Shown here one piece after another: positions 36,637 through 45,587 of a DNA stretch of 64,000 bases. The first letter of the stretch is position 1, and each line of letters begins with the position of its first letter. Below the pieces are notes generated by a model. The model was not told where the DNA came from. It ran no database searches and saw only the letters and a program-made list of their open reading frames with translations. A program made the translations under genes and the position numbers. Source of the DNA: Bryobacter aggregatus MPL3 (GTDB lineage: Bacteria > Acidobacteriota > Terriglobia > Bryobacterales > Bryobacteraceae); assembly GCF_000702445.1 (NCBI RefSeq), contig NZ_JNIF01000004.1, forward strand, positions 806,001-870,000, read 5' to 3'.

Positions 36637-37838
36637 TGCCCACGCAACGCCCGTTGGTGATGCGGATCATCACTCGCTTGGCGGGTGGTGGCCCTCCGGT
36701 CCATGCGACATTGCTCAATCGGCAAATGGATCAGCATGGGTTTGATTCCGTGCTTGTTTTCGGCACCTGTGGGGCAAAAGAGCAAAACATGGAATATCTC
36801 ATTGAGAAAGGCGATCGTGTCGAGCGTGTTGACGTATTGGGCGCTCGGCCCTCTCCAGTACGCGACTTGCTTGCGGTCTACCGCTTGTGGCTCCTCTTTC
36901 GGCGTTATCGGCCTTCCATTGTCCATACCCATACGGCAAAAGCGGGTTTTTTGGGCCGCATCGCTGCCTTACTGGCCGGCATTCCTTGTGTCATTCATAC
37001 CTATCACGGGCATGTACTAGACGGCTACTTCGCTCCTTGGGCAAATCGGCTCATCCGGTGTGCGGAACGTTGGCTGGGACGCGTTTCCACCGCCTTATGC
37101 ACGGTCAGCCAGCAGCAGGCGGCAGAGTTATCTGGTCGATTTGAAATTGCTCCAGAGGAGAAGTTCCATGTCGTTCCCCTTGGCCTCACGCTTGAACCCT
37201 ATCTGGCAATTCCAAGTCCAGACTTTCACTCTGAGAGACTGACCCTTGCCTGGTTGGGGCGCTTTGTTCCGATTAAGAACTTGGGCCTCCTGTCTGGCGT
37301 GGCCGCCGCCTGCCAGGAGCGGAAGCTTCCCATCGATTTCCTCATTGCAGGCGACGGACCAGAGCGGAAAGACTTTGAGGAACAGATCCGTAGTTTAGCG
37401 CTCAAAAATGTCCAACTGCTGCCTTGGCAAGAAGATGTCGGGCCGGTTCTCGAACGGGCGCACCTGCTCATTCTGACTTCTCATCGCGAAGGCACTCCGC
37501 TCTCGCTTATTCAGGGAATGGCGGCTGGGCGCCCCTTCCTCTCCACGGCGGCTGGAGGAACCGTCGATTTGGCAGTAGGCGTTGGCCGTCTTGAAACGAA
37601 ATCCTGGTGGTATGAGAATGCTGTGCTGGTCTCTCCGGAGATTGCCGCATTCCTTCCTGTGATCGAACGCTTGCTCTGCAACAGGCGACAACTTGAAGCG
37701 ATGAGCGCCGCCTCGCGAAGCTTCGCGCAATCGGTTTTTTCTGAGACGCGCCTCGTTGCTGATGTCGCGGCTCTCTATACGGAGTTGCTCACCCCAGGCC
37801 AATCCGGACCCCATCCTGTGCTTGAGGCAAAATCTTGA
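36636..37838 (+). CDS. Glycosyltransferase, GT4 type
   Basis: 400 residues. N-terminal ITRLAGGGPPVHATLLNRQM, then IVHTHTAKAGFLGRIAALL, typical of GT4 enzymes acting on undecaprenyl-linked acceptors; donor domain WLGRFVPIKNLGLLSGVA, LIAGDGPERKDFEEQI and LTSHREGTPLSLIQGMAAGRP. Short overlaps with both neighbours (one base with the ligase, four with the polymerase). Confidence 0.87.
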   Translation: MPTQRPLVMRIITRLAGGGPPVHATLLNRQMDQHGFDSVLVFGTCGAKEQNMEYLIEKGDRVERVDVLGARPSPVRDLLAVYRLWLLFRRYRPSIVHTHTAKAGFLGRIAALLAGIPCVIHTYHGHVLDGYFAPWANRLIRCAERWLGRVSTALCTVSQQQAAELSGRFEIAPEEKFHVVPLGLTLEPYLAIPSPDFHSERLTLAWLGRFVPIKNLGLLSGVAAACQERKLPIDFLIAGDGPERKDFEEQIRSLALKNVQLLPWQEDVGPVLERAHLLILTSHREGTPLSLIQGMAAGRPFLSTAAGGTVDLAVGVGRLETKSWWYENAVLVSPEIAAFLPVIERLLCNRRQLEAMSAASRSFAQSVFSETRLVADVAALYTELLTPGQSGPHPVLEAKS

Positions 37839-39325
37839 CCACAATCGCACCCGATTCTCGATTGCTTCGAGCGATGCTGGTACCGCATCCGATTTTCAAA
37901 ACCCGAAAAATCCCTTCCAGCCGGATCTTCCTTTGGGAACTTCCGTTCTGGCTAACTCTTCTCTACGGCTCGCTGGTCCCGGCGACTTGGGTCACTCGCC
38001 AGGAGTGGTTCGGCGTGCCCATGAAGTACTCTGACCTGTTGATCCTCTTGAGCGCCGGTATCTATGGCGCCGCGGCGATCTTACAGTATCTGATTTACCG
38101 CCGCCGGAATTTCTCGAAGGGCGTTCTGAGCAGTACCCTCTGCCTCCTCGCCTACGGCCTTGTGAGAGTCTTAACAGGTGCTCTTGAGGGAGAGGATCAG
38201 CTCGCCATGGCCTTTACCTTACTCCTGGCCGCAGCCGCGCCAGTTCAGGCGGCAGGACTCCTTTCGATTTATGATGCGACGCAGACGCGGGCCTTTCTCA
38301 ATCGGTTGCTCCTGTATCTCACCATCATTTGCCTGATCTACACGGCAGAGAGCGTCTTCAGTCTTGGGCTGCGGAGTGAGGAAGGGCGGAACCTCGGTGT
38401 TGATTTCGGCATCCAGCGGGTTCGTGGGCCGCTCTTTGGTCCCAGTACCGGCTACCTTCTCTTGATTCCAGCGATCGGCTGGGGCTTACAGTCTTTTTTT
38501 GCAGGGAAGCACAAGCGTTTCCTGGCATTCTGTGCCACTGTCACGCTTCTGATGGCGCTGCTTGGCTTAGGCAGCCGGGCTGCGCTGATTCTGCTCGCCT
38601 GCTACATCATCAGTCTGGCTCTCCTGATGAAGCAACTGAAGCGAAAGATCCTCACCGCGCTGCTGCTTGCGGTTCTGAGTATTGGTGCTGGCGTGCTGAT
38701 TTACGGGCGAGCTGATACCCAGCGGCTGCAGAGCTTCGAGGACAGCTATCGAAAGACCACTCATGAAACCGCCTGGAACATCCTTGCGAATGCAGATATT
38801 CCATCTCTCCTCGGTGGGCAGGGCTACGGTTCGATCTGGGCTTGGTATCGCCGTGACATCCTCCGTGGTGATCTTGTGGCCATTGGCGATAATACGATCC
38901 TCACCGGGTATGGAAGCAGCCTCTACCACTGTCACTCCACCTTCCTGGAGTTGATGGTGGAATTCGGCTGTATTGGGATTCTTTGGTTGTTTTATGTCGG
39001 TGGCCGGATCGCTCGTTTGCCGTTTGCCCCAGGGGCGGACACGGCCTGGCGCGCTTTTTCGTGGGCCATTGTGATCTCGATGGGCTCGCTAGCATTTGAC
39101 CTCTTTGTTTTCAAAGAGGTGCGAGTCAACGCGATATGGTGGATCTTTCTGATCGCGGCATTCCAACTCAGGCCGATTGAACAGCGGCGCGCCACTGTTC
39201 AGAGTGTGGCTGGTACGGCTTCTTCCGATTCCGACAACGAAAGTTCCCTGGTGGGATCGATGCGAGTGAACAGGAAAGCACTGAGGAGCAAGAACACGGA
39301 AAATATCTTCAGCGGCACGTCATAG
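37835..39325 (+). CDS. O-antigen ligase/polymerase-like membrane protein (Wzy/WaaL type)
   Basis: 496 residues from TTG 37835. About ten to twelve hydrophobic segments; the large external loop near residues 310-380 contains LGGQGYGSIWAWYRR and CHSTFLELMVEFGCIGILWL, the H-S-x-x-L pattern of the Wzy_C domain. It would polymerise or ligate the repeat units. The last 40 or so residues (after the final membrane segment) are polar and lie antisense to the neighbouring MFS gene; this 127-base convergent overlap suggests loss of an earlier stop codon. Confidence 0.78.
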   Translation: MTTIAPDSRLLRAMLVPHPIFKTRKIPSSRIFLWELPFWLTLLYGSLVPATWVTRQEWFGVPMKYSDLLILLSAGIYGAAAILQYLIYRRRNFSKGVLSSTLCLLAYGLVRVLTGALEGEDQLAMAFTLLLAAAAPVQAAGLLSIYDATQTRAFLNRLLLYLTIICLIYTAESVFSLGLRSEEGRNLGVDFGIQRVRGPLFGPSTGYLLLIPAIGWGLQSFFAGKHKRFLAFCATVTLLMALLGLGSRAALILLACYIISLALLMKQLKRKILTALLLAVLSIGAGVLIYGRADTQRLQSFEDSYRKTTHETAWNILANADIPSLLGGQGYGSIWAWYRRDILRGDLVAIGDNTILTGYGSSLYHCHSTFLELMVEFGCIGILWLFYVGGRIARLPFAPGADTAWRAFSWAIVISMGSLAFDLFVFKEVRVNAIWWIFLIAAFQLRPIEQRRATVQSVAGTASSDSDNESSLVGSMRVNRKALRSKNTENIFSGTS

Positions 39326-40473
39326 CTCTGGAAATAGTCGACAAGATAACCAAACGCGACGCTCGAACCAAACGAACCCAATTGGCCCGCCATGTTCATC
39401 GAACCCGACAACGCGCCCGCATAGCGCTTGCCCACATCAAGGCAAATGGCCCAGGAAACAGGCAGCATGCAATCCATGAAGCCGTATCCCAAGGCGAGGA
39501 AGCCAACGGCCATAAAACGATCTGGCGTATATGCGGTTGCCAGCATGCAGAGTCCGCTCAATGCGAGCCCAGCGGCTCCCACAGTCCTGCGGCCAATTTT
39601 CAGGCCAAATTTTTTGCTCAGGAAGTCGCTCAGAAAACCGCCCAAGAGGTTCCCGCCAAAACCCACGATAAAAGGGAGTGCTGAAAAAGACTTCATTTCC
39701 CCTTGGCTCATGCCACGGCCCTTCACCAGGAAGGTGTGCAGCCAGGAGAGATAAAAGAAGCTGCCCCAACAGTAGGTGTGATACATCAGCAAGATCATCC
39801 AATAGTTGGAATTCTTGAGAGCTTTCTTCCACGGCATGGAGGTATGTGCTGCGTCACCAGGACTGCTGTCAGCCGCGATTTCCGCGATCTCCTCAGTTGA
39901 AGTGCCAGGTTTCGTGGCTGGTGTATCCCGGAACCAGAAGTACCAAATCGCCACCCAAACCAACCCGATGGAGCCAAAAATATAGAAAGAGGCGCGCCAG
40001 CCATATGCCTGCTGGATGGGAATCACCAAAAAGGGACTCACCGCTCCGCCCAAACGGCTGGCGGCCCAAACCACGCTGGCAGCCCGTGCACGCTGGGACT
40101 TCGGAAACCATCGCGAAATCGTGGAAGCTGCGTTCGGATAAGCTCCCGCCTCGCCGATACCGAATAGAAAGCGGGTGAGCAGCAATAAATAGAAGTTCGA
40201 CACGGCGCCGGTGAGCGCTGTAAAACCGCTCCACCACAGCACGATCCGGCTCAAAGTGATCCGGGACCCCAATCGATCTCCCATGGCGCCGGTTGGGATC
40301 TCGAAAAGCGCGTAGGAAAGCGTAAATGCTCCCACCACCCAGCCCCACTGTGTCTGGGATAGATGCAACTCGTCCTGCATCGTCGGACCCGCTACCGAGA
40401 TACATACCCGATCGATATAGGTGATCACCGATAGGAAAAACAACAGCACCAAGACCCAATGACGATTCTTCAT
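39199..40473 (-). CDS. MFS transporter of the anion:cation symporter (hexuronate/ExuT-like) family
   Basis: 424 residues from ATG 40473. Typical ACS start FFLSVITYIDRVCISVAGP, helix 2-3 loop GDRLGSRITLSRIVLWW, and RFLFGIGEAGAYPNAASTISRWFPKSQRARA. Members import sugar acids or other organic anions with protons. It stands alone, divergent from an EamA gene and convergent with the polysaccharide polymerase. Confidence 0.85.
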   Translation of the reverse strand: MKNRHWVLVLLFFLSVITYIDRVCISVAGPTMQDELHLSQTQWGWVVGAFTLSYALFEIPTGAMGDRLGSRITLSRIVLWWSGFTALTGAVSNFYLLLLTRFLFGIGEAGAYPNAASTISRWFPKSQRARAASVVWAASRLGGAVSPFLVIPIQQAYGWRASFYIFGSIGLVWVAIWYFWFRDTPATKPGTSTEEIAEIAADSSPGDAAHTSMPWKKALKNSNYWMILLMYHTYCWGSFFYLSWLHTFLVKGRGMSQGEMKSFSALPFIVGFGGNLLGGFLSDFLSKKFGLKIGRRTVGAAGLALSGLCMLATAYTPDRFMAVGFLALGYGFMDCMLPVSWAICLDVGKRYAGALSGSMNMAGQLGSFGSSVAFGYLVDYFQSYDVPLKIFSVFLLLSAFLFTRIDPTRELSLSESEEAVPATL

Positions 40474-40543
40474 AGACAATCGACGATTCTTTCATAGACT
40501 GGGAGACTGTGGGTGAAGAGTCCTTAAATTTTGAGATTTCCCT

Positions 40544-41404
40544 GTGAATCCGCGTCTCTTGACGTTGACGAGCGCACTGCTTTTCTCCACAGGCGGAGCT
40601 GCGATTAAGGCGACGACTCTCACCAGTTGGCAAGTCGGTGGATTCCGCAGCCTGGTTGCCGCTTTGACGATTGCAGTGATCCTTCCGGGTTCGCGACGGA
40701 ACTGGACGTGGCGAACACTGCTCGTGGGGCTTTTCTACGGGTTGTGTCTTGTCTCCTTTGTCCTCGCAACGAAGAACACCACCTCAGCGAATGCCATCTT
40801 CCTCCAGGGCACTGCGCCCATTTATTTGGTCATTCTCGGGCCATGGTTGTTGGGGGAGAAAAATCGCTCTGCAGACTGGGCAACGCTGGCACTGATCCTC
40901 GTTGGGATGGCGGGGATCTTCTGGCAGAGTTCAGCCTCCCAACGGCTGGCGCCAGATCCGGCGCTTGGCAATTTCTACGGCGCATTCAGTGGCGTGGCCT
41001 GGGCGGCGACTGTCTGCGGCCTGCGCTGGCTCGGCAGGAGTGGCGGGGCGGGCAGGGAAACGGACCCGATGTCCCCTGTCCTCGCCGGGAATCTGATCGC
41101 CTTCGCCCTCTGCGCGCCGATGCTCTTTCCCGTCCAAGCATTTCCGGTGGCTGACGTCCTGGCAATTTTCTATTTGGGTACGATCCAGATCGGCGTCGCC
41201 TATTGGTTGCTCACGAAAGCAATCCAGCGTCTTTCTGCACTTGAGGCCTCACTATTGATCATGCTCGAGCCTGCACTGAACCCGCTGTGGACCTGGCTTC
41301 TTCACGATGAGCTACCTTCTTCAATGGCACTGGCCGGGGGAGGATTAATTGTTGGAGCAACTTTTATGAAAAGCTGGCAATCCCGAAACAACATGCTAGA
41401 ATAG
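40544..41404 (+). CDS. EamA-family (DMT) transporter
   Basis: 286 residues from GTG 40544. Two EamA repeats with about ten hydrophobic segments: LTLTSALLFSTGGAAIKATT at the start and LEASLLIMLEPALNPLWTWLLH near the end. Substrate unknown. Divergent from the MFS gene with a 70-base gap. Confidence 0.82.
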   Translation: MNPRLLTLTSALLFSTGGAAIKATTLTSWQVGGFRSLVAALTIAVILPGSRRNWTWRTLLVGLFYGLCLVSFVLATKNTTSANAIFLQGTAPIYLVILGPWLLGEKNRSADWATLALILVGMAGIFWQSSASQRLAPDPALGNFYGAFSGVAWAATVCGLRWLGRSGGAGRETDPMSPVLAGNLIAFALCAPMLFPVQAFPVADVLAIFYLGTIQIGVAYWLLTKAIQRLSALEASLLIMLEPALNPLWTWLLHDELPSSMALAGGGLIVGATFMKSWQSRNNMLE

Positions 41405-41423
41405 AAGTTTCGCCACCCGATAG

Positions 41424-41468
41424 CGAGCTGTAGTTCCGCTGGCTAAATTGCGACCTTGACACGGTAGG
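41424..41468 (+). pseudogene. Decayed tRNA-Val copy, 5' half
   Basis: Aligns without gaps to the first 45 bases of the intact tRNA-Val at 41546, exactly 122 bases downstream. Identity includes the CTGTAG of the acceptor/D region and a 16-base block covering the anticodon loop and stem (ACCTTGACACGGTAGG). The acceptor and D stems no longer pair and the T-arm is lost in AT-rich sequence, so it cannot be a functional tRNA. Confidence 0.6.
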
Positions 41469-41501
41469 CAGAGCGCGGTAAGTTATTTATATTATTAGAC
41501 T

Positions 41502-41529
41502 TTGACTTTTCGGCTGCCGATTTTATCCA
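41502..41529 (+). promoter_or_regulatory. Possible tRNA-Val promoter
   Basis: TTGACT (41502-41507) and TATCCA (41524-41529) are separated by 16 bases and end 16 bases before the tRNA, a suitable distance for a short 5' leader. Confidence 0.4.
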
Positions 41530-41545
41530 GTTTCGAAAAGTTTTG

Positions 41546-41622
41546 GGGCCTGTAGCTCAGTTGGTTAGAGTACTACCTTGACACGGTAGGGGTCTGCAGT
41601 TCGAGTCTGCACAGGCCCACCA
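41546..41622 (+). tRNA. tRNA-Val (anticodon GAC)
   Basis: 77 bases with encoded CCA. Acceptor stem GGGCCTG/CAGGCCC, D arm GCTC...GAGT, anticodon stem CTACC/GGTAG with loop TTGACAC (anticodon GAC, reads GUC and GUU), T arm TGCAG-TTCGAGT-CTGCA. All stems pair; one G-U in the D stem. Confidence 0.97.
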
Positions 41623-41640
41623 TAAATTTGGTCACCCCAT

Positions 41641-41669
41641 GAAAAGCCCTGCATCGCGCGGGGCTTTTC
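41641..41669 (+). terminator. Terminator after tRNA-Val
   Basis: Nine-base stem GAAAAGCCC / GGGCTTTTC with an 11-base loop, 18 bases after the tRNA, followed by CATTTTC. Confidence 0.75.
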
Positions 41670-41689
41670 CATTTTCGGCGACTAGGATG

Positions 41690-41948
41690 CGGTAAAACAA
41701 GATCTTTTGAGGTTGCAGTGCTACAGTCTGTGGCGACCGAGCCCGTTGTAACAACCCTGTACGCAATTGCTGGGAATCCCGAACAGTGCGACGGCCGGAT
41801 AGTCCGGATCCGGGCTACCGTTGCTAAGTTTGACGACTTCCAGGTGTATGTCGTGTTGCTGGCGGCTGACACTCTCGCCGGTGGCTGCTTCTGAGCACGA
41901 TCTTGTTTATCGGCTGAGGTTACGTGCCGCACTAACGATGCCCCAACC
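41690..41948 (-). mobile_element. IS5-family remnant, C-terminal part, split by IS630
   Basis: Minus-strand translation gives LVRHVTSADKQDRAQ and, in another frame, HDIHLEVVKLSNG, matching LALHVTPAxEQDRAQ and the IQLEVVKL motif of the IS5 transposase seen at 26 kb. The N-terminal part lies on the other side of the IS630 element at 43112-43450. Confidence 0.65.
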
Positions 41949-41950
41949 TA

Positions 41951-43109
41951 CTGCAGTGCTTCACAATTAGTAACCATTATGACCCCGCGGGCGTCCCTAT
42001 ACTCGAGGAGCGAGAAATGCGAGTAGCCCCGCGAGTCGAGTTGAGCGATGAAACGAAGCGTGAGTTGGAGAAGTGGGCCCAGGGCCGGAAGATTCCAGTG
42101 CGTCTGGCAGAGCGGGCCCGGATCGTCCTCCTTGCCGGGCAAGGCAGGCAGGATCGGGAGATCGCCGCCGAACTCGGCATCACGCAGAAGAAGGCCAGCC
42201 GGTGGCGCTCCCGCTTTCTGGAATTGGGCGTAGCGGGTCTGGAGGAGGACGCTCCGCGGCCAGGACGCACGCCAACGATCAGCCGGGAATTGATCGCCGA
42301 GGTGATTCGCCTCACGACCGAGGTGAAACCCGCCCAGGCCACGCAGTGGAGCACCCGCAGCATGGCCGCGGCCTTGGGGATCAGCGACTCCAGCGTGCTG
42401 CGGATCTGGCATGCGCATGGCCTGAAGCCGCATCTCGTCGAGACCTTCAAGATCAGCAACGACCCCGAGTTCGGCGAGAAACTGGAGGCCATCGTCGGGC
42501 TTTAGCTCAGCTCTCCGGAACACGCCATCGTGCTGAGCGTCGATGAGAAGAGCCAAGTGCAAGCCCTGGATCGCACGCAACCCGGATTGCCGCTCAAGCC
42601 GGGCCGCGCCGGCACGATGACGCACGACTACAAGCGTCATGGAACCACGACCCTGTTTGCGGCCCTGAATGTTGCCAGCGGCAAGGTCATTAGTCTCTGC
42701 CAACAGCGGCACCGGCATCAGGAATGGATCAAGTTCTTGCGGCTGATCGACGAGGCCACTCCCGCAGGCAAGGAACTCCATCTGATCTGCGACAACTACG
42801 CCACGCACAAGCATGAGAAGGTGCAGCGCTGGCTCAAGCGCCACCCCCGCTTCCACGTGCACTTCACCCCGACGAGTTCGTCGTGGCTCAACATGGTGGA
42901 GCGCTTCTTCGGCGACCTGACCGTCAACCGCCTGCGCCGCGGCGTCTTCGGCAGCATCGTCGAACTCATCGAAGCGCTGGACGCCTTTGTCGATGCCCAC
43001 AACGAGAACCCCAAACCTTTCATCTGGACCGCCAAGGCCTCCGACATCCTCGCCAAGGTGGTCCGCGCTCAGGCCGCTCTTAACCGTCGCTCTGTGTGAA
43101 GCACTACAC
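41951..43109 (+). mobile_element. IS630-family insertion sequence
   Basis: 1159 bases. Ends carry related inverted repeats containing AGTGCTTCACA (left 41955-41965, right 43097-43107), and a TA dinucleotide flanks each end (41949-41950 and 43110-43111), the target site duplication expected of IS630. One transposase gene fills it, with a single in-frame stop. It is inserted in an IS5-family remnant. Confidence 0.85.
42017..43099 (+). pseudogene. IS630 transposase with in-frame TAG
   Basis: One frame from 42017 to 43099 (about 360 codons) except for TAG at 42503-42505. Left part: helix-turn-helix region RQDREIAAELGITQKKASRW. The stop replaces the Tyr expected in IVGLYL, since the frame continues at once with [23 protein letters not shown]. 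The DDE part is full: SVDEKSQ (first Asp), [10 protein letters not shown] (second Asp), [14 protein letters not shown] (Glu). A TAC/TAT to TAG change explains it, so the element was intact recently. Could be restored only by stop readthrough. Confidence 0.85.
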
Positions 43110-43111
43110 TA

Positions 43112-43450
43112 CGACTGGTGCTCGGGAGTCGATTACAGGGTCCGGCTATCCAGAATAGCTGCTGTGGGGTGAGCCTTCCGGCGCTCCCGGAGGCGCAACA
43201 CTTCGCGAAGATCATGCGGCATCGGCTGCCAAAGCGTTCCGCACCTGGCCAGAGAGCACAATCCGTTAAATGCCTCCCGTCGCGCAAAATCGAGCTACCG
43301 GAGCTTATTGATTCATCAATGTCAGGCGCTGCAAACGCCCACACTTCGTCGCTCCCATCGGTCGGGTATCGCTTACGCATGCCGGGAGAGGCCATCCGAA
43401 ATTGCGCCTGAGATTCAGCGTCGAAGGAGACCTGCAGCAGCGATGCGAAA
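43112..43450 (-). mobile_element. IS5-family remnant, N-terminal part, split by IS630
   Basis: Minus strand reads RKRYPTDGSDEVWAFAAP, the start of IS5 transposases (usual form RYPSDLTDEEWA), and in another frame DLREVLRLRERRKAHPTAAI followed by LDSRTL, matching copy 1 at 26 kb. Frameshifts and a TAA inactivate it. About 25 residues (the GYDGAKRR segment) are missing between this part and 41690-41948. Confidence 0.7.
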
Positions 43451-43491
43451 AGCATCTGGATGATAAAAGGAGGCTCCCGTCATCTCGGGTC

Positions 43492-44244
43492 CTAGGGCTT
43501 CAGCTGCCAGCGCTCCTCCCCAAACTCCGCATCCAATCCATTCCACGTCCCGAATTTTGCAGCCATCTGGCCCCCATCCACCACCAGCGTGGTCCCGGTG
43601 ATAAAACTGGCCTGTGCGGATGCCAGAAAGGCGACAGCGTTTGCGACCTCCTCCGGTCTCCCCCCACGTCCGAGCGGCAAGGCTGAGAAGTACGGCTTCG
43701 CGACACTCTCATCCTCAAAGGCTGATGCCGTCAGGCGCGTCCGAATGAATCCCGGACACACCGCATTCACCCGAACCCCATAAGGTCCCAGCTCATTCGC
43801 AGCCGTGTGCACGAGTCCCAGCAGCGCCGCCTTGCTGGCGTTGTAGGCAATCAGGTTCGCTTCGCCATCAAAGGAGTTTGTCGAGGCCGTGATGACAATG
43901 CTGCCGCGACGCCGGTCCCGCATCCCGCGAGCGATCGCTTGCAGTTGAAAGAACACGGCGCTGAGATTCAATCCGATAGTCGCCTCCCAGTTGGCGCGTG
44001 TCGTCTCGAACAGTCCGGCGGGCCAGCACATCCCGGCATTCAGAACCGCGACATCCACTGCCGCATTTCCATCCCAGGCCGTCAGATCCACCACCTCAGA
44101 GCGCACTCCATCTTCAGCGCAAGTCTCCCGATCGAGCACCAGAACATCCGCACCGGCATCCCGGAGCACGCGCACGGTTGCGAGCCCAATCCCATTCGCG
44201 CCGCCTGTCACCAGTGCCTTCAACCCATCGAAGCGTAGCTGCAT
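43492..44244 (-). CDS. Short-chain dehydrogenase/reductase (SDR)
   Basis: 250 residues. Classical SDR: cofactor loop TGGANGIG near 13-20, NAG near 70, active-site STNSF then YNASK (Tyr and Lys), and PGFIRTRL. Oxidoreductase using NAD(P); substrate unknown. The start is six bases from the end of the upstream FG-GAP gene (44250), so it may be the last gene of the minus-strand run that begins with the M20 peptidase. Confidence 0.88.
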   Translation of the reverse strand: MQLRFDGLKALVTGGANGIGLATVRVLRDAGADVLVLDRETCAEDGVRSEVVDLTAWDGNAAVDVAVLNAGMCWPAGLFETTRANWEATIGLNLSAVFFQLQAIARGMRDRRRGSIVITASTNSFDGEANLIAYNASKAALLGLVHTAANELGPYGVRVNAVCPGFIRTRLTASAFEDESVAKPYFSALPLGRGGRPEEVANAVAFLASAQASFITGTTLVVDGGQMAAKFGTWNGLDAEFGEERWQLKP

Positions 44245-44249
44245 CCGGA

Positions 44250-45587
44250 CTAGTGTAGCTCGCCGTTCGGGTATGGGACCCGGTGAAGACGATCTACCAC
44301 GACGTCGATCAGTTCGATCGTGACTCCATCCACCCAGCGGATCTCAACTCGCTCGACCAAGTCCGCTCTTCCCAACCCGAAATGGGCCACGGGTTCGGTC
44401 TGGCTGAGATAGCCACTGCCACAATCGATCACGCGTGTCTGTTGCCTGCCGTCTGCCCACAGCCAAACCAGTGCTCCACGCGCGGGCGCGCCCGATGCGG
44501 TGAGTGGCATCACCCGGCACCAGTGATTCCGATTCTCTGGACAGGCATAAAGCGACAAAGGTTGGGGCGCACTCTCTCCATGGCCAAGCAAGAGTTCGAG
44601 CCGTCCGTCGCCATCGAGATCGGCTGCGATGGCGGCAACGCCAAAGCCCTGTGGCTCCACGGCTTCGCCACAATCCACCGCTCGCCAACTTCCCTCGCGC
44701 CAAGCGAGCAGCAAGTTTGCTTGCTCCTGATTGTGGATGAAGATCTCCTCGTAGCCATCGTTATCGAAATCGGCGATCACCACCGCACGTGCATTGGATT
44801 CCCAGCCCAATCCACCGTCGGCAAAGCTGCCGCTGGAACCTTGGAAGAACAATCGATGGGGGCCTTGCCGGTTGGCGCAGAAGAGTTCCAGCCGGCCATC
44901 CCCATTGGCATCGAGTAAACCCAATCCTCGGGCAAAGCCGCTAGAGTCGCCAAGTCCCAATGGGAGGGCGATCTCCTCATAGCGCCCATCGGTACGAGCC
45001 CGGAAGAGCATATTCACGATGCCTTCATTGCCGGCGTAGAGATCCAGTCCGGAACCGAGGATAGGTCCGGCGATCAGACTCCGTCCCCCGGCAATGCGGG
45101 CTAAGCCCAGTGTGGCGGCGTTGTCGGCGATGCGTTCGCCCCCCATCATCTCGATGAGGCGAAAAGGGCCACCTTCCTGTGCCACCAGAAACCCAAATCG
45201 CCCCATGCCAAAGCGATCCAGGGTCAGGACGGATTGGCTGGCAATGGGCCGTTGGTCGAAGGTGTGAAGGAGGTTCTGCCACCGCCCGCGGCGCCAGGCG
45301 AAGAGGCAATCCTCGCTCGCTTCCGATGTCGAGACAAAGATCTCCTCACGGCCATCGCCGTCAAAGTCACCCGCCGCGACTCCCATACCCTCGGAGCCAT
45401 AGTCTGACAGCACTTCATCGGCAATATCGAAATAGGCGTCGCCGCCCCATTTCAATACCAGGTTCTTACCCCCCCAGGAGGCGACAAAGCACTCCAAGTG
45501 ACCGTCGCCATCGAGATCCGTAATGCCGATGCCGCCATACAATTGCGAGGGATTGTCAGCAAGTTGGCTGCGGAGCGAACGGAACAT
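44250..45587 (-). CDS. FG-GAP/VCBS repeat protein with ASPIC-UnbV C-terminus (CRTAC1-like)
   Basis: 445 residues. Repeats with the calcium-binding pattern DxDGDGxxE: GITDLDGDGHLECFVASWGG, AAGDFDGDGREEIFVST, LLDANGDGRLELFCANR, VIADFDNDGYEEIFIHN, AAIAADLDGDGRLELLLG. The last 80 residues (VAHFGLGRADLVERVEIRW) are an ASPIC/UnbV domain. Such beta-propeller proteins are common in Acidobacteriota and Planctomycetota; role unknown. No clear signal peptide is seen at this start, which is odd for the family. One-base overlap with the zinc ribbon gene. Confidence 0.85.
   Translation of the reverse strand: MFRSLRSQLADNPSQLYGGIGITDLDGDGHLECFVASWGGKNLVLKWGGDAYFDIADEVLSDYGSEGMGVAAGDFDGDGREEIFVSTSEASEDCLFAWRRGRWQNLLHTFDQRPIASQSVLTLDRFGMGRFGFLVAQEGGPFRLIEMMGGERIADNAATLGLARIAGGRSLIAGPILGSGLDLYAGNEGIVNMLFRARTDGRYEEIALPLGLGDSSGFARGLGLLDANGDGRLELFCANRQGPHRLFFQGSSGSFADGGLGWESNARAVVIADFDNDGYEEIFIHNQEQANLLLAWREGSWRAVDCGEAVEPQGFGVAAIAADLDGDGRLELLLGHGESAPQPLSLYACPENRNHWCRVMPLTASGAPARGALVWLWADGRQQTRVIDCGSGYLSQTEPVAHFGLGRADLVERVEIRWVDGVTIELIDVVVDRLHRVPYPNGELH

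Noticed and set aside
41718-41894. Plus-strand open frame reading LYAIAGNPEQCDGRIVRIRATV, resembling a small OB-fold-type gene
   Set aside because: The minus strand of the same bases carries the IS5 landmarks HVTSADKQDRAQ and LEVVKL in the order expected, so the plus-strand frame is an antisense shadow of a transposase remnant.
41573-41932. Minus-strand open frame of 119 residues
   Set aside because: It runs through the tRNA-Val gene and its terminator and combines parts of a frameshifted IS5 remnant.
41948-43000. Minus-strand open frame of 350 residues
   Set aside because: Antisense to the IS630 transposase, whose DDE motifs are on the plus strand.
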